Assembly: GCF_900232995.1 (NCBI RefSeq) | Contig: NZ_OCVX01000003.1 | Coordinates: 1,536,162 to 1,595,348, forward strand | Direction of reading: 5' to 3' | DNA length: 59,187 nucleotides | Origin: Mycobacterium simulans | Lineage (GTDB): Bacteria > Actinomycetota > Actinomycetes > Mycobacteriales > Mycobacteriaceae | Shown here: positions 16,545 to 24,436 of the stretch, piece by piece | How the letters are laid out: the number at the start of each line of letters is the position of its first letter | Numbering within the stretch: position 1 is the first letter of the stretch | The notes under the pieces: model-generated | Database searches by the model: none | What the model was told of the DNA's origin: nothing | Seen by the model: only the letters and a program-made list of their open reading frames with translations | Position numbers and translations under genes: made by a program

Positions 16545-17447
16545 TTACCCGGTTTGCTCGCCAGTGCGAGTCACCTCGTATCCCAGCAAGCGCTCGGCTT
16601 CCTCTATACCGCCTTGCAAGTCGCCGACGGCATTCATCTTCGACAGGTCCAGTCCGATCGTCACCAGGGTCAGCGCGATTTCCGAGGATAGGCCGGTGAT
16701 GATCACGCTCGCGCCCATCAACCCGGAGGCATCAACCGTCTGGACCAGGTGATTTGCCACCGTGGAGTCGATCGTGGGCACACCGGTGATATCGATGACC
16801 ACCACTTTCGCCCGGTTCGCCCGAATGGCCCGCAGCAGCTGTTCGGTGAGCTGTCGGGCGCGCTGGCTGTCCAGCACACCGATGATCGGCAGAATCAGCA
16901 GCTGCTCGCGCACCTGTAGCACCGGGGTCGACAGCTCACGAATCGCCTCCTGCTGTTGCCGGATGATGCGTTCGCGTTCCTGCACGAAGCTGACGGCCAC
17001 GGTATTGGCGATACGGTTGGCCGCGGGTTCGTAGGCGTCGAGAACCCGGTTCAGCATTCCGAACTCGGCTTGGTACTTCTCGAACAGTGAGCGCGCGAGG
17101 ACGTCACGCAGCAGCAGCACGATCCCGACGACCTCGTCCGTTTCCACACCTCGGGGGATGATGCGTTCCGACAGGTCGCGCGCGTAGGCCTGCAACGCCT
17201 CGACGCTACCGGTCTCGAGCACCTCGACGTAGTTGTCGTAGACGGCGGTCGCTTCGGAGAAGAGTTCCTCTGGCGTCATCGCGGTTAGCAACTCGGCGTC
17301 GGTGATCCTGCGCGCCCACTCCTCGCGCAGGGCGGTTCGATTGCGGCGCAGGTGTTGGACCAGCTGTGGCAGCAAACCTTCGCTGGATATGTTCACCGTC
17401 TGCGCGGCGGCGCCTGGGGTGTTGAAATCCGACGGCGAATCTGGCAT
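16545..17447 (-). CDS. rsbR: RsbR-like stressosome sensor/scaffold protein
   Basis: 300 residues from the ATG at 17447, selected because GGGAGG lies 4 bp upstream; an upstream GTG (17480) lacks this. Residues about 20-165 are an all-helical sensor domain ('LVQHLRRNRTALREEWARR', 'VLARSLFEKYQAEF'). A linker helix 'QERERIIRQQQEAIRELSTP' follows, then a STAS domain from about 175 on. In it, 'IDITGVPTIDSTVANHLVQ' aligns Ser228 (Ser239 from the upstream GTG) with phospho-Thr205 of Bacillus RsbRA, and 'ITGLSSEIALTLVTIGLDLS' matches the conserved end. It is the first gene of the operon and is divergent from rsfB. The signal it senses is unknown. Confidence 0.93.
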   Translation of the reverse strand: MPDSPSDFNTPGAAAQTVNISSEGLLPQLVQHLRRNRTALREEWARRITDAELLTAMTPEELFSEATAVYDNYVEVLETGSVEALQAYARDLSERIIPRGVETDEVVGIVLLLRDVLARSLFEKYQAEFGMLNRVLDAYEPAANRIANTVAVSFVQERERIIRQQQEAIRELSTPVLQVREQLLILPIIGVLDSQRARQLTEQLLRAIRANRAKVVVIDITGVPTIDSTVANHLVQTVDASGLMGASVIITGLSSEIALTLVTIGLDLSKMNAVGDLQGGIEEAERLLGYEVTRTGEQTG

Positions 17448-17608
17448 CTGGCCTCCCGCTGCTGTGGTCGCGCTCCGCACCGAGCGCGAGTCCTATGGGG
17501 AGACTAGCCCGACTCGTCCCATTTGACGTGTTGAGGTCTTATTCTTCTTGCAGTTCGTCCGGCAGGTTAGGCTTGCAGCACACCGACGGCTCAGACTAAG
17601 GATCGCCA

Positions 17609-17977
17609 TTGTCAGCTCCTGATTCGATCACCGCCACGGTTGCGGACCACGATGGGGTCGTCGTACTAAGTATCGGCGGCGAGATTGACCTGGTGACGGC
17701 CCCGGCACTGGAGAAAGCCATCGGCGGAGTAGTCGCGGACAATCCGAAGGCGCTGGTTATCGACCTTTCCGCCGTGGAATTTCTCGGCTCGGTGGGCCTG
17801 AAGATTCTGGCCGCGACGTATGAGAAGCTCGGCAGTTCCGCCGAGTTCGGGGTGGTCGCGCGGGGTCCGGCGACCAGAAGGCCGATTCATCTGACCGGTC
17901 TGGACAAGACTTTCCCGCTGTATCCGACGCTGGACGATGCCTTGACCGGCGTGCGCGACGGCAGGCTCAACCGCTAG
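17609..17977 (+). CDS. rsfB: Anti-anti-sigma factor RsfB (SigF pathway)
   Basis: 122 residues from a TTG at 17609, supported by AAGGA six bases upstream; length and sequence agree with M. tuberculosis RsfB as I recall it. It is a STAS domain with the phospho-acceptor Ser61 in 'IDLSAVEFLGSVGLKIL'. Unphosphorylated RsfB binds the SigF anti-sigma factor (RsbW/UsfX) and releases SigF; the kinase side is RsbW itself. Here the gene lies 161 bp from, and divergent to, a full stressosome operon, which supplies the phosphatase and signal that the M. tuberculosis copy lacks nearby. Confidence 0.95.
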   Translation: MSAPDSITATVADHDGVVVLSIGGEIDLVTAPALEKAIGGVVADNPKALVIDLSAVEFLGSVGLKILAATYEKLGSSAEFGVVARGPATRRPIHLTGLDKTFPLYPTLDDALTGVRDGRLNR

Positions 17978-18246
17978 TTGTGTTAACAGCGCCTGGATTT
18001 CTGACAATTTGATTGGTTTGCTTGGCTAACTGCGCCACTTGAGTCGCACTCGCGCATTCAAGCTGTCGCTAGTACCTAAAGCCCGCTTTTGCTTGCGCTA
18101 CTTCTGGTTCCAGGGATTCGGGGAGTGCGCACGACCGTTCTGTCGGTAACCGGTGCCGCCCAGGAGTACCTCGCGACACATCCGGGTGCAACCCGCCGCA
18201 CTCGGGTACGGGTCGTTTGGCGTTAACGGTTGCCAGTATCAATGCG

Positions 18247-18774
18247 ATGATCGCGGCTATGGATGTCGACCATCCGGAATATGACCAGCCGTGGGATCAC
18301 AGCGAACGCGGGGAAACCGAAGCCGAGCGGCTCGATCGCAACTGGGCCAGCCTGCTGCAGGAGCTGCGAGTGACGCAGACGGGAGTGCAGCTGCTGACCG
18401 GTTTCCTCTTGACGCTGCCCTTCCAGCAGCGTTTCGACCTTCTCGGCGACACCATGCGGGCGGTGTATCTAGCGACGGTGGGATGTTCGGTGGGGGCGAC
18501 GGTCGCGCTGATCGCGCCGGTCGGCATGCACCGGCTGCTGTTTCGGCGGCATCGGCTCCTGGTGCTGGTATCGGCGGCCCATCGGTGCGCGTACGCCGGA
18601 TTGGTGCTATTGGGCCTCGCGTTGACCGGGGTGACGGTCATCATTTTCGACGCCGTGTCCGGACACCCCGCGGGCGTCATAGCCGGAGGGTGCGCGCTCG
18701 CGCTGTTCGCCGTGTTCTGGCTGCTGGTCCCCCTCTGGCTACGTAGCCGAAATCTAACGCTGCGGGATTCATAA
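18247..18774 (+). CDS. DUF6328-like four-helix membrane protein
   Basis: About 175 residues from the ATG at 18247; an ATG at 18259 and a TTG at 18217 are alternatives and no ribosome site decides. The N-terminus is acidic ('DHPEYDQPWDHSERGETEAERLDRN'). 'LLQELRVTQTGVQLLTGFLL' is the recognisable family block, followed by four hydrophobic segments ('AVYLATVGCSVGATVALIA', 'YAGLVLLGLALTGVTVIIF', 'IAGGCALALFAVFWLLVPL'). Database names for this family sometimes say sodium:proton antiporter, without support that I know of. It follows rsfB after 269 bp with no clear promoter. Confidence 0.78.
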   Translation: MIAAMDVDHPEYDQPWDHSERGETEAERLDRNWASLLQELRVTQTGVQLLTGFLLTLPFQQRFDLLGDTMRAVYLATVGCSVGATVALIAPVGMHRLLFRRHRLLVLVSAAHRCAYAGLVLLGLALTGVTVIIFDAVSGHPAGVIAGGCALALFAVFWLLVPLWLRSRNLTLRDS

Positions 18775-18909
18775 AGCCGCCGGCCCACGAATGTAAGTAA
18801 TTGGGCGCGTGCGTAATTGCGAGGTCGCCGATGTTGGCGCGACGGCATAAAACAGAAAGTTGTTGTCCGAAATGCGAAGTGGGCGCGCAGCGCGAGCGGG
18901 TCTGTCGAA

Positions 18910-19572
18910 ATGCCCATCTGCATCGAGCTTTTGGGTAATACTTCTCTGATGCGACGGAAGAGCTGGCCACGGGTAGGCAGGTTCCGCTACATCGCCCGCG
19001 AAAACCGCTGGGATTGGTCCGACGAGATCACCCGGATGCATGGCTACGAGCCGGGCCGTGTCACTCCCACCACCGATTTGCTCCTTACGCACAAGCATCC
19101 CGATGACAAGCCGACGGTGTTGGAACTGATCGAGCGAACGTGTCGGTATGGGGTCCCGTTCAGCAATCGGCACCGGATCATCGATACTGGCGGTGACGTC
19201 CACGTCGTGGTGGTGGTCGCCAACCCGATCTACGACGGCCGCGGCGTGGTTACCGGTGCCGCAGGGTTTTTTGTTGACATCACGCATCAGTTCCAGGCCG
19301 ACGTACAAGAGCAACTCACCGGCGCGGTGCTGGCCGTCAATGCTCGGCGGGCGGTGATCAATCAGGCCCTGGGGGTTCTGATGCTGCAACACGGGCTAGA
19401 CGCCGATGCCGCGTTCGAGCTGCTGACCAGGCTGTCGCAGAGGTCAAACACCAAGGTGCGGGTGCTCGCCGAACGCATCGTGGCCGACGCGGCGGGGCGC
19501 GAGGCGCCGCTCAGTGATGTGGCGAGCGCGGTCGACGGACTGCTACGCGTGCCCCAGGGCGCCAGTAATTAG
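18910..19572 (+). CDS. PAS-ANTAR signalling and RNA-binding protein
   Basis: About 220 residues from the ATG at 18910; the frame is open from a TTG at 18817. A PAS domain (PAS_3 type) covers roughly residues 25-135: 'WDWSDEITRMHGYEPGRV', 'LLTHKHPDDKPTVLELIER', 'VVTGAAGFFVDIT'. The ANTAR domain follows at 150-205: 'RRAVINQALGVLMLQHGLDADAAFELLTRLSQ'-type sequence with the conserved 'INQA.G.LM' and small-residue pattern. ANTAR proteins bind paired hexaloop hairpins in RNA and prevent termination; PAS would control this by ligand or redox state. Its closeness to rsfB suggests it belongs to the stress network. Confidence 0.9.
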   Translation: MPICIELLGNTSLMRRKSWPRVGRFRYIARENRWDWSDEITRMHGYEPGRVTPTTDLLLTHKHPDDKPTVLELIERTCRYGVPFSNRHRIIDTGGDVHVVVVVANPIYDGRGVVTGAAGFFVDITHQFQADVQEQLTGAVLAVNARRAVINQALGVLMLQHGLDADAAFELLTRLSQRSNTKVRVLAERIVADAAGREAPLSDVASAVDGLLRVPQGASN

Positions 19573-19574
19573 CG

Positions 19575-20744
19575 CTAACCAGCGCTCGCAACGTGTCGCG
19601 TCTGGTGGAACGAACGCGCCTGTTCGTAGATGAGCATCGTGTCGAGCGCAACCCGGTCCCAAGTGAAGCGCGATTCCGCCCGTAATCGACCCGTCGCGCC
19701 CATACCCTCGCGCCGAAAGCTTTGTTCCTGAAGAGTTTTCAATGCGCCATGCAATTGACTGGGATTGTTCGGCGACACCAGCAGTCCGGTCACCGAGTGA
19801 ACCACGGTATCGGCCAATGCGCCGACGGCGGTTGCCACCACGGCCACGCCGCTGGCCATGGCCTGCAACGCCGTCGTCGCCCGGGGCGCCTGCTCTGGTG
19901 TACACACAACCACGTCGGCGGATCGCAGCAGCGCCGGCAGTTCGTCAGCCATAACGGAGCCCAGGAACCGGGCCCGGTCGCCCACGCCAAGCTCGGCGGC
20001 CAGGTGTTTCAGTCTGCCCCGTTCCTTGTCGTGGCGGTGATCTGACGCAGCGGATTCCGCAAAGACTAGCTCAGTGCCGGCTAGCTTACCCAAGATGCGC
20101 ATTGCCTTGTCGAATCCGTTGCACGACAGCGGGTTCGGTTCCAAGCACAGCACACGATGAAGATCCGTACGGGCCAGCGCAGGCCCCACTGGGCTGTAGC
20201 GGTGGACGTCGACACCGGTGGACAAGACGGATATGCGTGCCCGGCTATGACGTAGCCTTGCCAGCGCATCAATATCATCGTTGCTGCCTCCGGTCACCCA
20301 CGTTGCATTGCGGGCCAGCAGCGGTACCAGGCGGGCACGTTCGGCGTTGACCGGTAGGGCGCCTGCAGTACCCATCATCGAGGCCAGACCATGGAAGCTC
20401 TGGACGGTGGGCAGGAATTGCTGCCGTGCCGCCAACTGCGCCGCCAGACCGCCCAACCACCCGTACCCGTGCACGATGTCAGGTCGATCCGCCGACCACA
20501 GGCGGACGAGTTGGGCCGCGCAGTCGCCGACGAAAGGCAATACCTCCGGTGCCGACAGCGCCTCGGCTGGACCCGCGCACATCGCCACGTGCCGAAAGTC
20601 ATCCTCGGCAATCACATCTGCAGCGTCACGATCCTGTCGCCGAAAGTAGGCCGTGACATCGTGCCCGCGCGCCGCCAACGCGGCACATAGTTGCTGGCAA
20701 TCATCGGCGGTGAGGTCGTCGTCGTGGACGATTGCGATCCTCAC
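19575..20744 (-). CDS. GT4-family glycosyltransferase
   Basis: 389 residues from a GTG at 20744 ('VRIAIVHDDDL'), with AAGGGAG 5 bp upstream. GT-B fold features: an N-terminal Rossmann half ('ALAARGHDVTAYFR', 'DIVHGYGWLGGLAAQLAAR'), 'TVQSFHGLASM', and the C-terminal donor half with 'ADVVVCTPEQAPRATTALQAMASGVAVVATAVGALADTV'-type sequence, in which the usual E-x7-E of GT4 is shifted to 'EQAPRATTALQAMASG'. The acceptor is unknown. It probably has its own SigF-type promoter (20790-20815) and ends 3 bp from the convergent PAS-ANTAR gene. Confidence 0.88.
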   Translation of the reverse strand: MRIAIVHDDDLTADDCQQLCAALAARGHDVTAYFRRQDRDAADVIAEDDFRHVAMCAGPAEALSAPEVLPFVGDCAAQLVRLWSADRPDIVHGYGWLGGLAAQLAARQQFLPTVQSFHGLASMMGTAGALPVNAERARLVPLLARNATWVTGGSNDDIDALARLRHSRARISVLSTGVDVHRYSPVGPALARTDLHRVLCLEPNPLSCNGFDKAMRILGKLAGTELVFAESAASDHRHDKERGRLKHLAAELGVGDRARFLGSVMADELPALLRSADVVVCTPEQAPRATTALQAMASGVAVVATAVGALADTVVHSVTGLLVSPNNPSQLHGALKTLQEQSFRREGMGATGRLRAESRFTWDRVALDTMLIYEQARSFHQTRHVASAG

Positions 20745-20789
20745 CGCGACTCCCTTCGCGCGTGGCCAGCCATCTCGCAATCCAAGCGG

Positions 20790-20815
20790 GTACCCCGCTG
20801 CACCAGCGGCTAAAC
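20790..20815 (-). promoter_or_regulatory. SigF-type promoter candidate for the glycosyltransferase
   Basis: On the reverse strand GTTT (20815-20812), a 16-base spacer and GGGTAC (20795-20790) fit the mycobacterial SigF consensus GTTT-N15-17-GGGTA(T/C). The expected transcript start, about 7 bases on, leaves a leader of roughly 38 bases before the GTG at 20744, with its ribosome site in place. Use by SigF is inference. Confidence 0.6.
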
Positions 20816-20938
20816 GAGGCAGCTCGGACCATACGCGGACGGCGCTGCTTACGCCTGGGTGGCGGCCGGGTTGGCCGACGCGCTGATCCTGTGAAAGGCG
20901 CTGTCCGGCATGCCATCTCGCCGGCTCTGGCTGCTGGG

Positions 20939-20963
20939 GTTTGATGAGCGCGACACGGGGCAT
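20939..20963 (+). promoter_or_regulatory. SigF-type promoter candidate for the Rho-N protein gene
   Basis: GTTT (20939-20942), spacer of 15, GGGCAT (20958-20963): one base from the SigF -10 consensus GGGTAT. The leader to the GTG at 21015 would be about 45 bases and contain GGGAGG. It lies back to back with the reverse-strand candidate at 20790-20815. Confidence 0.5.
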
Positions 20964-21014
20964 CCTTGCCGTGGCGCTATATCACACATAGGTCACACAA
21001 GGGAGGTGGCGTTC

Positions 21015-21272
21015 GTGCCGAATCCGTCGATCAAAAGCGAGAGGCTCTACGAGGATTTGCGCCGGAAGGGCGAATCGAAGGAGAAGGCGGCCCGGATCGC
21101 AAACGCCGCAGCGAGCCGAGGCAAGTCCTCGGTGGGCCGCAAGGGCGGCCGGGCCGGGTCCTACGAGGACTGGACGGTACCGCAACTGAAGAAGCGGGCC
21201 AAAGAACTGGGTATGTCGGGATATTCGAGTCTGTCGAAAGACAAGCTTGTCGCCAAACTGCGTCACCACTGA
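21015..21272 (+). CDS. Small Rho-N/SAP-like domain protein (DUF7218 type)
   Basis: 85 residues from a GTG at 21015, preceded by GGGAGG at 21001-21006. The basic N-terminus has 'SERLYEDLRRKGESKEKAARIANAAA' (DUF7218 pattern). After the linker 'GKSSVGRKGGRAG' comes a helix-extended-loop-helix of Rho-N/SAP type ('WTVPQLKKRAKELGMSGYSSLSKDKLVAKLR'-like), a nucleic acid-binding motif. Similar small proteins in mycobacteria are general-stress genes; a SigF-type promoter lies upstream. Role unknown. Confidence 0.85.
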   Translation: MPNPSIKSERLYEDLRRKGESKEKAARIANAAASRGKSSVGRKGGRAGSYEDWTVPQLKKRAKELGMSGYSSLSKDKLVAKLRHH

Positions 21273-21298
21273 GGCGCTGGGCTGCGCCGCCTGGCGGC

Positions 21299-21874
21299 TT
21301 AGTCTCTGATGCCGAGCCGCTCGACCAACACCAGGAAAGCGACCGCGAAATCGTTATCTGCCGTCTGAGCCTCAATGAGGTCCCAGTCCAGCTGTTCACG
21401 GATCGCACGCACCGCTGGGAGCAGCACAGCAAAGTTGCAGTAATGCTCGGTAAAGGCACGCAGCTTCTGGATCAGCACCATCGTAGGTGGCAGCACCGGC
21501 ATCGAAATCGCCAGCACCACGCGGTCTTCGACGCATTCCAGGTTTGCCGGTTGCACCGGCACGCCGTTGACGCGGTAGAGCACATCCACGACTATCGCGC
21601 CGGTGCGCGCCTTGAATAGCCAGTCTTCGGGCGGATGTTCGACCTCGAAGCCGGCCTTTTCGAGCGTCGTGGTGGCGGCCTGCACGTCGGACTCGGCGAC
21701 CAAAAAGTCGACGTCGTGACTGGGTTCCGGTGCGCCGTAGGCCCACAATGCGTAGCTGCCCGCCAGTGCGAAGACCGGTCCATGCTGTTTGAGCGCCGAA
21801 GCGGCAGTACGCAGCGCTTCGCGCAACTGGGTGCGCGCGTCGCCGGGGGAGCCACCTCCCGAGCCCGGGATCAT
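21299..21874 (-). CDS. Nucleotidyltransferase-fold protein (MNT/AbiEii-like)
   Basis: About 191 residues from the ATG at 21874; ATGs at 21898 and 21964 are alternatives and no ribosome site decides. The minimal nucleotidyltransferase signature is present: 'ALAGSYALWAYGAPEPSHDVDFLVA' contains the GS motif and the two metal-binding Asp residues (DVD). The third acidic position is probably in 'GAIVVDVLYRV'. Such proteins occur in toxin-antitoxin pairs (AbiE, MNT/HEPN) and as stand-alone enzymes. No HEPN or AbiEi-like partner is next to it, so toxin function is doubtful. Confidence 0.75.
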   Translation of the reverse strand: MIPGSGGGSPGDARTQLREALRTAASALKQHGPVFALAGSYALWAYGAPEPSHDVDFLVAESDVQAATTTLEKAGFEVEHPPEDWLFKARTGAIVVDVLYRVNGVPVQPANLECVEDRVVLAISMPVLPPTMVLIQKLRAFTEHYCNFAVLLPAVRAIREQLDWDLIEAQTADNDFAVAFLVLVERLGIRD

Positions 21875-22090
21875 AATGAGTAAGTCATACCCCGCCATCG
21901 GTGTCGGCAAGCGGGCTACGACACGGCTATCGGCCAATCGTTTAATTGGCGGTGAAACGGGCAATCAGCAAACCATGTCAGCCCCAGCGTCGCGAGCCTA
22001 CGACTGGGCGTCCGTGGTGATTCTCGCCCACAATGTCGTTGCATGCCTACCAGCCGGTGCCGCCCGTGGCGTAGTTGTAGGGGACTCGGC

Positions 22091-23035
22091 ATGACCGCCG
22101 GGTTGGTGCAGCACTGGCTTGATTCGGGGCGCTTGGAGTTGCCCCTGCCGGCGTCCGGGCACACCGCCGAACGCTGGCGGCGTCTGGCACGGCTTGCCGA
22201 GGAGGACATCGCCGCGGCCCGCATAGCCGAAGCCCATCTTGACGCGGTCGCGATACTCCACGAGTTGGGCGGCAAACCTCCAGAGTCGGGTCAATTGTGG
22301 GGAGTATGGGCGGCCGAATCTTCCGACGCCGTGCTGACCGCGGCAAACTTCATCGGCGACGAGTTCACGCTCAACGGCACCAAGGTATGGTGCCCAGGCG
22401 CCGGGTTTTGCACTCACGCGCTGGTCACCGCCGATGTGGGCGAAGACAAACTGGGACTGTTCTCGATAAGTCTTACCGACCCAGCCGTCAAGCCATTGCC
22501 GAGCACGTGGTGGAACCCGGGGATGGCCGGCAGCGATACCCGGTCGGTCCAATTCACCAACACGCACGCGGTCGCAGTGGGGGAACCCGGTGCCTACTTG
22601 GCGCGGCCCGGCTTCTGGCACGGTGCAATCGGAGTGGCGGCTTGCTGGCTCGGGGGCGCATGCAGGGTCGCCGACCCGCTCTACCGCTGTGCCGGAAGCC
22701 AATCGGCTGACGCGTATTCGCTGGCGCACCTGGGCGCCGTGGACGCCGCGCTCGCCGCGGGCGACGCAATGCTCAGCACCGCGGCGGCCCAGATCGACGC
22801 CGATCCATTCGACCTGGCCGGTAACGCTCAGCTGCTGGCCCGCCGCGTCCGCACGGTGGTGGAACATGCTGTCGACGAAGCCATCACCCGCACGGGCCGC
22901 GCACTCGGCCCGGGCCCACTATGTCAGGACGGCCGGCATGCGCAGCGGGTCGCCGACCTGACGATCTATATCCGACAAAGTCATGCTGAGCGGGATTTGG
23001 CCGAACTGGGGCGACTTGCCGGGCGGGCTACTTGA
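22091..23035 (+). CDS. Acyl-CoA dehydrogenase-like protein
   Basis: 314 residues from the ATG at 22091; the frame opens at 22043. It is shorter than typical acyl-CoA dehydrogenases (~380). The middle beta domain is recognisable ('DEFTLNGTKVWCPGAGFCTHALVTA', 'FTNTHAVAVGEPGAYLARPGFWHGAIGVAACWLGG'). The C-terminal helical bundle ends in 'ITRTGRALGPGPLCQDGRHAQRVADLTIYIRQ', where the usual catalytic Glu/FAD-contact block is altered. In actinobacteria this type is often found with GT4 glycosyltransferase, PIG-L deacetylase and methyltransferase genes; here only the glycosyltransferase remains nearby. Substrate unknown. Confidence 0.82.
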   Translation: MTAGLVQHWLDSGRLELPLPASGHTAERWRRLARLAEEDIAAARIAEAHLDAVAILHELGGKPPESGQLWGVWAAESSDAVLTAANFIGDEFTLNGTKVWCPGAGFCTHALVTADVGEDKLGLFSISLTDPAVKPLPSTWWNPGMAGSDTRSVQFTNTHAVAVGEPGAYLARPGFWHGAIGVAACWLGGACRVADPLYRCAGSQSADAYSLAHLGAVDAALAAGDAMLSTAAAQIDADPFDLAGNAQLLARRVRTVVEHAVDEAITRTGRALGPGPLCQDGRHAQRVADLTIYIRQSHAERDLAELGRLAGRAT

Positions 23036-23120
23036 CGATCATGCCGGCAGACGGCTCGGCGGGAGCTGACGAAAGGTCGGTGGCGGCAGGCGAAACGGTA
23101 CCGGGAGCTTATGGGTAGTC

Positions 23121-23882
23121 ATGCGGGTGGCGACCTTTAACATCCTGCATGGCCGCACCGTCGGCGACGGAGTGGACATCCAACGGCTACGGGATTGCAT
23201 ACGCCTTCTTGACCCCGATGTGCTGGCCCTGCAGGAGGTCGACTGCGACCAACCTCGTTCCGGCAAAGCGGATCTCACCGCGACGGCGGCCGAAGCCATG
23301 GGCGCGGTGGAGCATCGGTTTGTCGCGGCGATCTCGGGCACCCCCGGGGCGACCTGGATGGCCGCCACCGGCCGTGAACAGCCCGGGACCGCGGGCTACG
23401 GTATCGCGCTACTGTCCCGTTTCCCGGTGGCCAGCTGGCAGGTGGTGCGATTGCCCCGCGTTGCGATGCGCTTCCCGATGTACCTGCCGGGGCCAAACAA
23501 GGTGATGATCGTCAACGAAGAGCCGCGGACCGCGGTCATCGCGCGCTTGCAGACTCCGCTGGGCCCGATGACGGTCGCCAATACCCATCTGTCCTTCGTT
23601 CCTGGCTGGAACCGGCGTCAACTGCATCGGCTCGTTCATGCCTTGCGCGACCTCCCTGGCCCGCGGTTGCTGACCGGGGATCTCAACCTCACGCCCGTCG
23701 CCGTGCGCCGATGGTCGGGCATGCGGCCGTTGGCGACGGCGAAAACGTTTCCGGCGGTCACCCCCGACCGCCAGCTCGACCACATCCTGACCGACGACCG
23801 TGATCTGCGTGCCGGCGCCACGGCGTCCGAGTTGATGTCGATCTCCGATCACCGGCCGCTGGCGGTCGACCTGCACCGATAG
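23121..23882 (+). CDS. Endonuclease/exonuclease/phosphatase family hydrolase
   Basis: 253 residues, ATG 23121. All active-site motifs of the EEP superfamily are visible: 'ATFNILHGR' (Asn), 'DVLALQEVD' (metal Glu), 'VANTHLSFVPG' (His), 'LLTGDLNLTP' (Asp, Asn), 'LDHILT' (Asp) and 'ISDHRPLAVDL' (His). It is a metal-dependent phosphoesterase; substrates in the family range from DNA to inositol phosphates and sphingomyelin, and no signal peptide is seen, so an intracellular role is likely. It starts 85 bp after the acyl-CoA dehydrogenase-like gene. Confidence 0.9.
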   Translation: MRVATFNILHGRTVGDGVDIQRLRDCIRLLDPDVLALQEVDCDQPRSGKADLTATAAEAMGAVEHRFVAAISGTPGATWMAATGREQPGTAGYGIALLSRFPVASWQVVRLPRVAMRFPMYLPGPNKVMIVNEEPRTAVIARLQTPLGPMTVANTHLSFVPGWNRRQLHRLVHALRDLPGPRLLTGDLNLTPVAVRRWSGMRPLATAKTFPAVTPDRQLDHILTDDRDLRAGATASELMSISDHRPLAVDLHR

Positions 23883-23957
23883 TCAGCGTTCCTGGCCTGA
23901 TGGCAGGCAGCGCGCGCAAGCGGGTTTGCGTCTGGTTCGCGTGGCTATTCAACTGCC

Positions 23958-24284
23958 ATGAAAATCAGTAGCACGTCCGCTCGCGTGCGGGTAGGCGGCA
24001 TGGGCGCCGGTTGCCTGCTCGGTGGGATTGCCTTCGGGGTTTTCGGCGCGCCGTCGGCGGCCGCCGCGCCGGACTGCGGTCGCCTCGACGCGGAGACCCT
24101 CCCGGCGGTCACGGCGGCCTACAACCAGCCGGCTCCACCGTCTTTCGTCACCCTCCGCAACTATTTCCTCGAGCATCCGCACCACTACAGCGACTTGACC
24201 GGCATGCTGGCCCTCATCGGCGACAACGAAGGCCAGTGCGATAGTGCGGTCCCGCCTGCGCAGCTGGGGTCCATGGCCGCTTGA
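23958..24284 (+). CDS. Secreted hemophore-related protein
   Basis: 108 residues, ATG 23958. A Sec signal peptide with a hydrophobic stretch ('GMGAGCLLGGIAFGVFGAPSAAAAP') is cleaved probably after AAA-A. The mature part is about 70 residues with two Cys ('PDCGRLDAE' and 'NEGQCDSA') and the block 'TLRNYFLEHPHHYSDLTGMLALI', the pattern of the mycobacterial hemophore family, which binds heme outside the cell for uptake or shuttling. The paired His in 'EHPHHY' is typical. Heme binding is predicted, not shown. Confidence 0.85.
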   Translation: MKISSTSARVRVGGMGAGCLLGGIAFGVFGAPSAAAAPDCGRLDAETLPAVTAAYNQPAPPSFVTLRNYFLEHPHHYSDLTGMLALIGDNEGQCDSAVPPAQLGSMAA

Positions 24285-24353
24285 ACCGCCCAACAGGGCG
24301 TTCGGGCCTCATGGCGCAGCGGGTTGGCTCAATGATTAACGATGGAAGAAATA

Positions 24354-24368
24354 GTATCCCTGGGATAC
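24354..24368. promoter_or_regulatory. GTATCCC-T-GGGATAC palindrome, candidate operator
   Basis: A perfect 7-1-7 inverted repeat, 69 bp upstream of the small membrane-protein ATG at 24437 in an otherwise ordinary 152-bp intergenic stretch. The right half overlaps a possible -10 (TACAGT at 24366-24371), so a repressor bound here would block transcription. The protein that binds it is not known. Confidence 0.5.
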
Positions 24369-24436
24369 AGTAGACGTTTAGAAGCGTGCCCCGCCGTCAT
24401 TGGTCCGCATTCTGATCGTTCTCGCTGGGAGTGAGC

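Noticed and set aside
17523..17551. TTGACG-N17-TCTTGC as a promoter for rsfB
   Set aside because: The -10 hexamer is a poor match and nothing else supports it; no SigF-type site is visible in this gap either.
17573..17602. TTGCAG-N18-TAAGGA as a promoter for rsfB
   Set aside because: The AAGGA is the ribosome-binding site six bases before the TTG start, so it cannot be the -10 of the same gene.
21299..21874. Toxin-antitoxin pair with the nucleotidyltransferase-fold protein
   Set aside because: No HEPN, AbiEi-like or other partner gene is next to it; the neighbours are a Rho-N protein and an acyl-CoA dehydrogenase-like gene.
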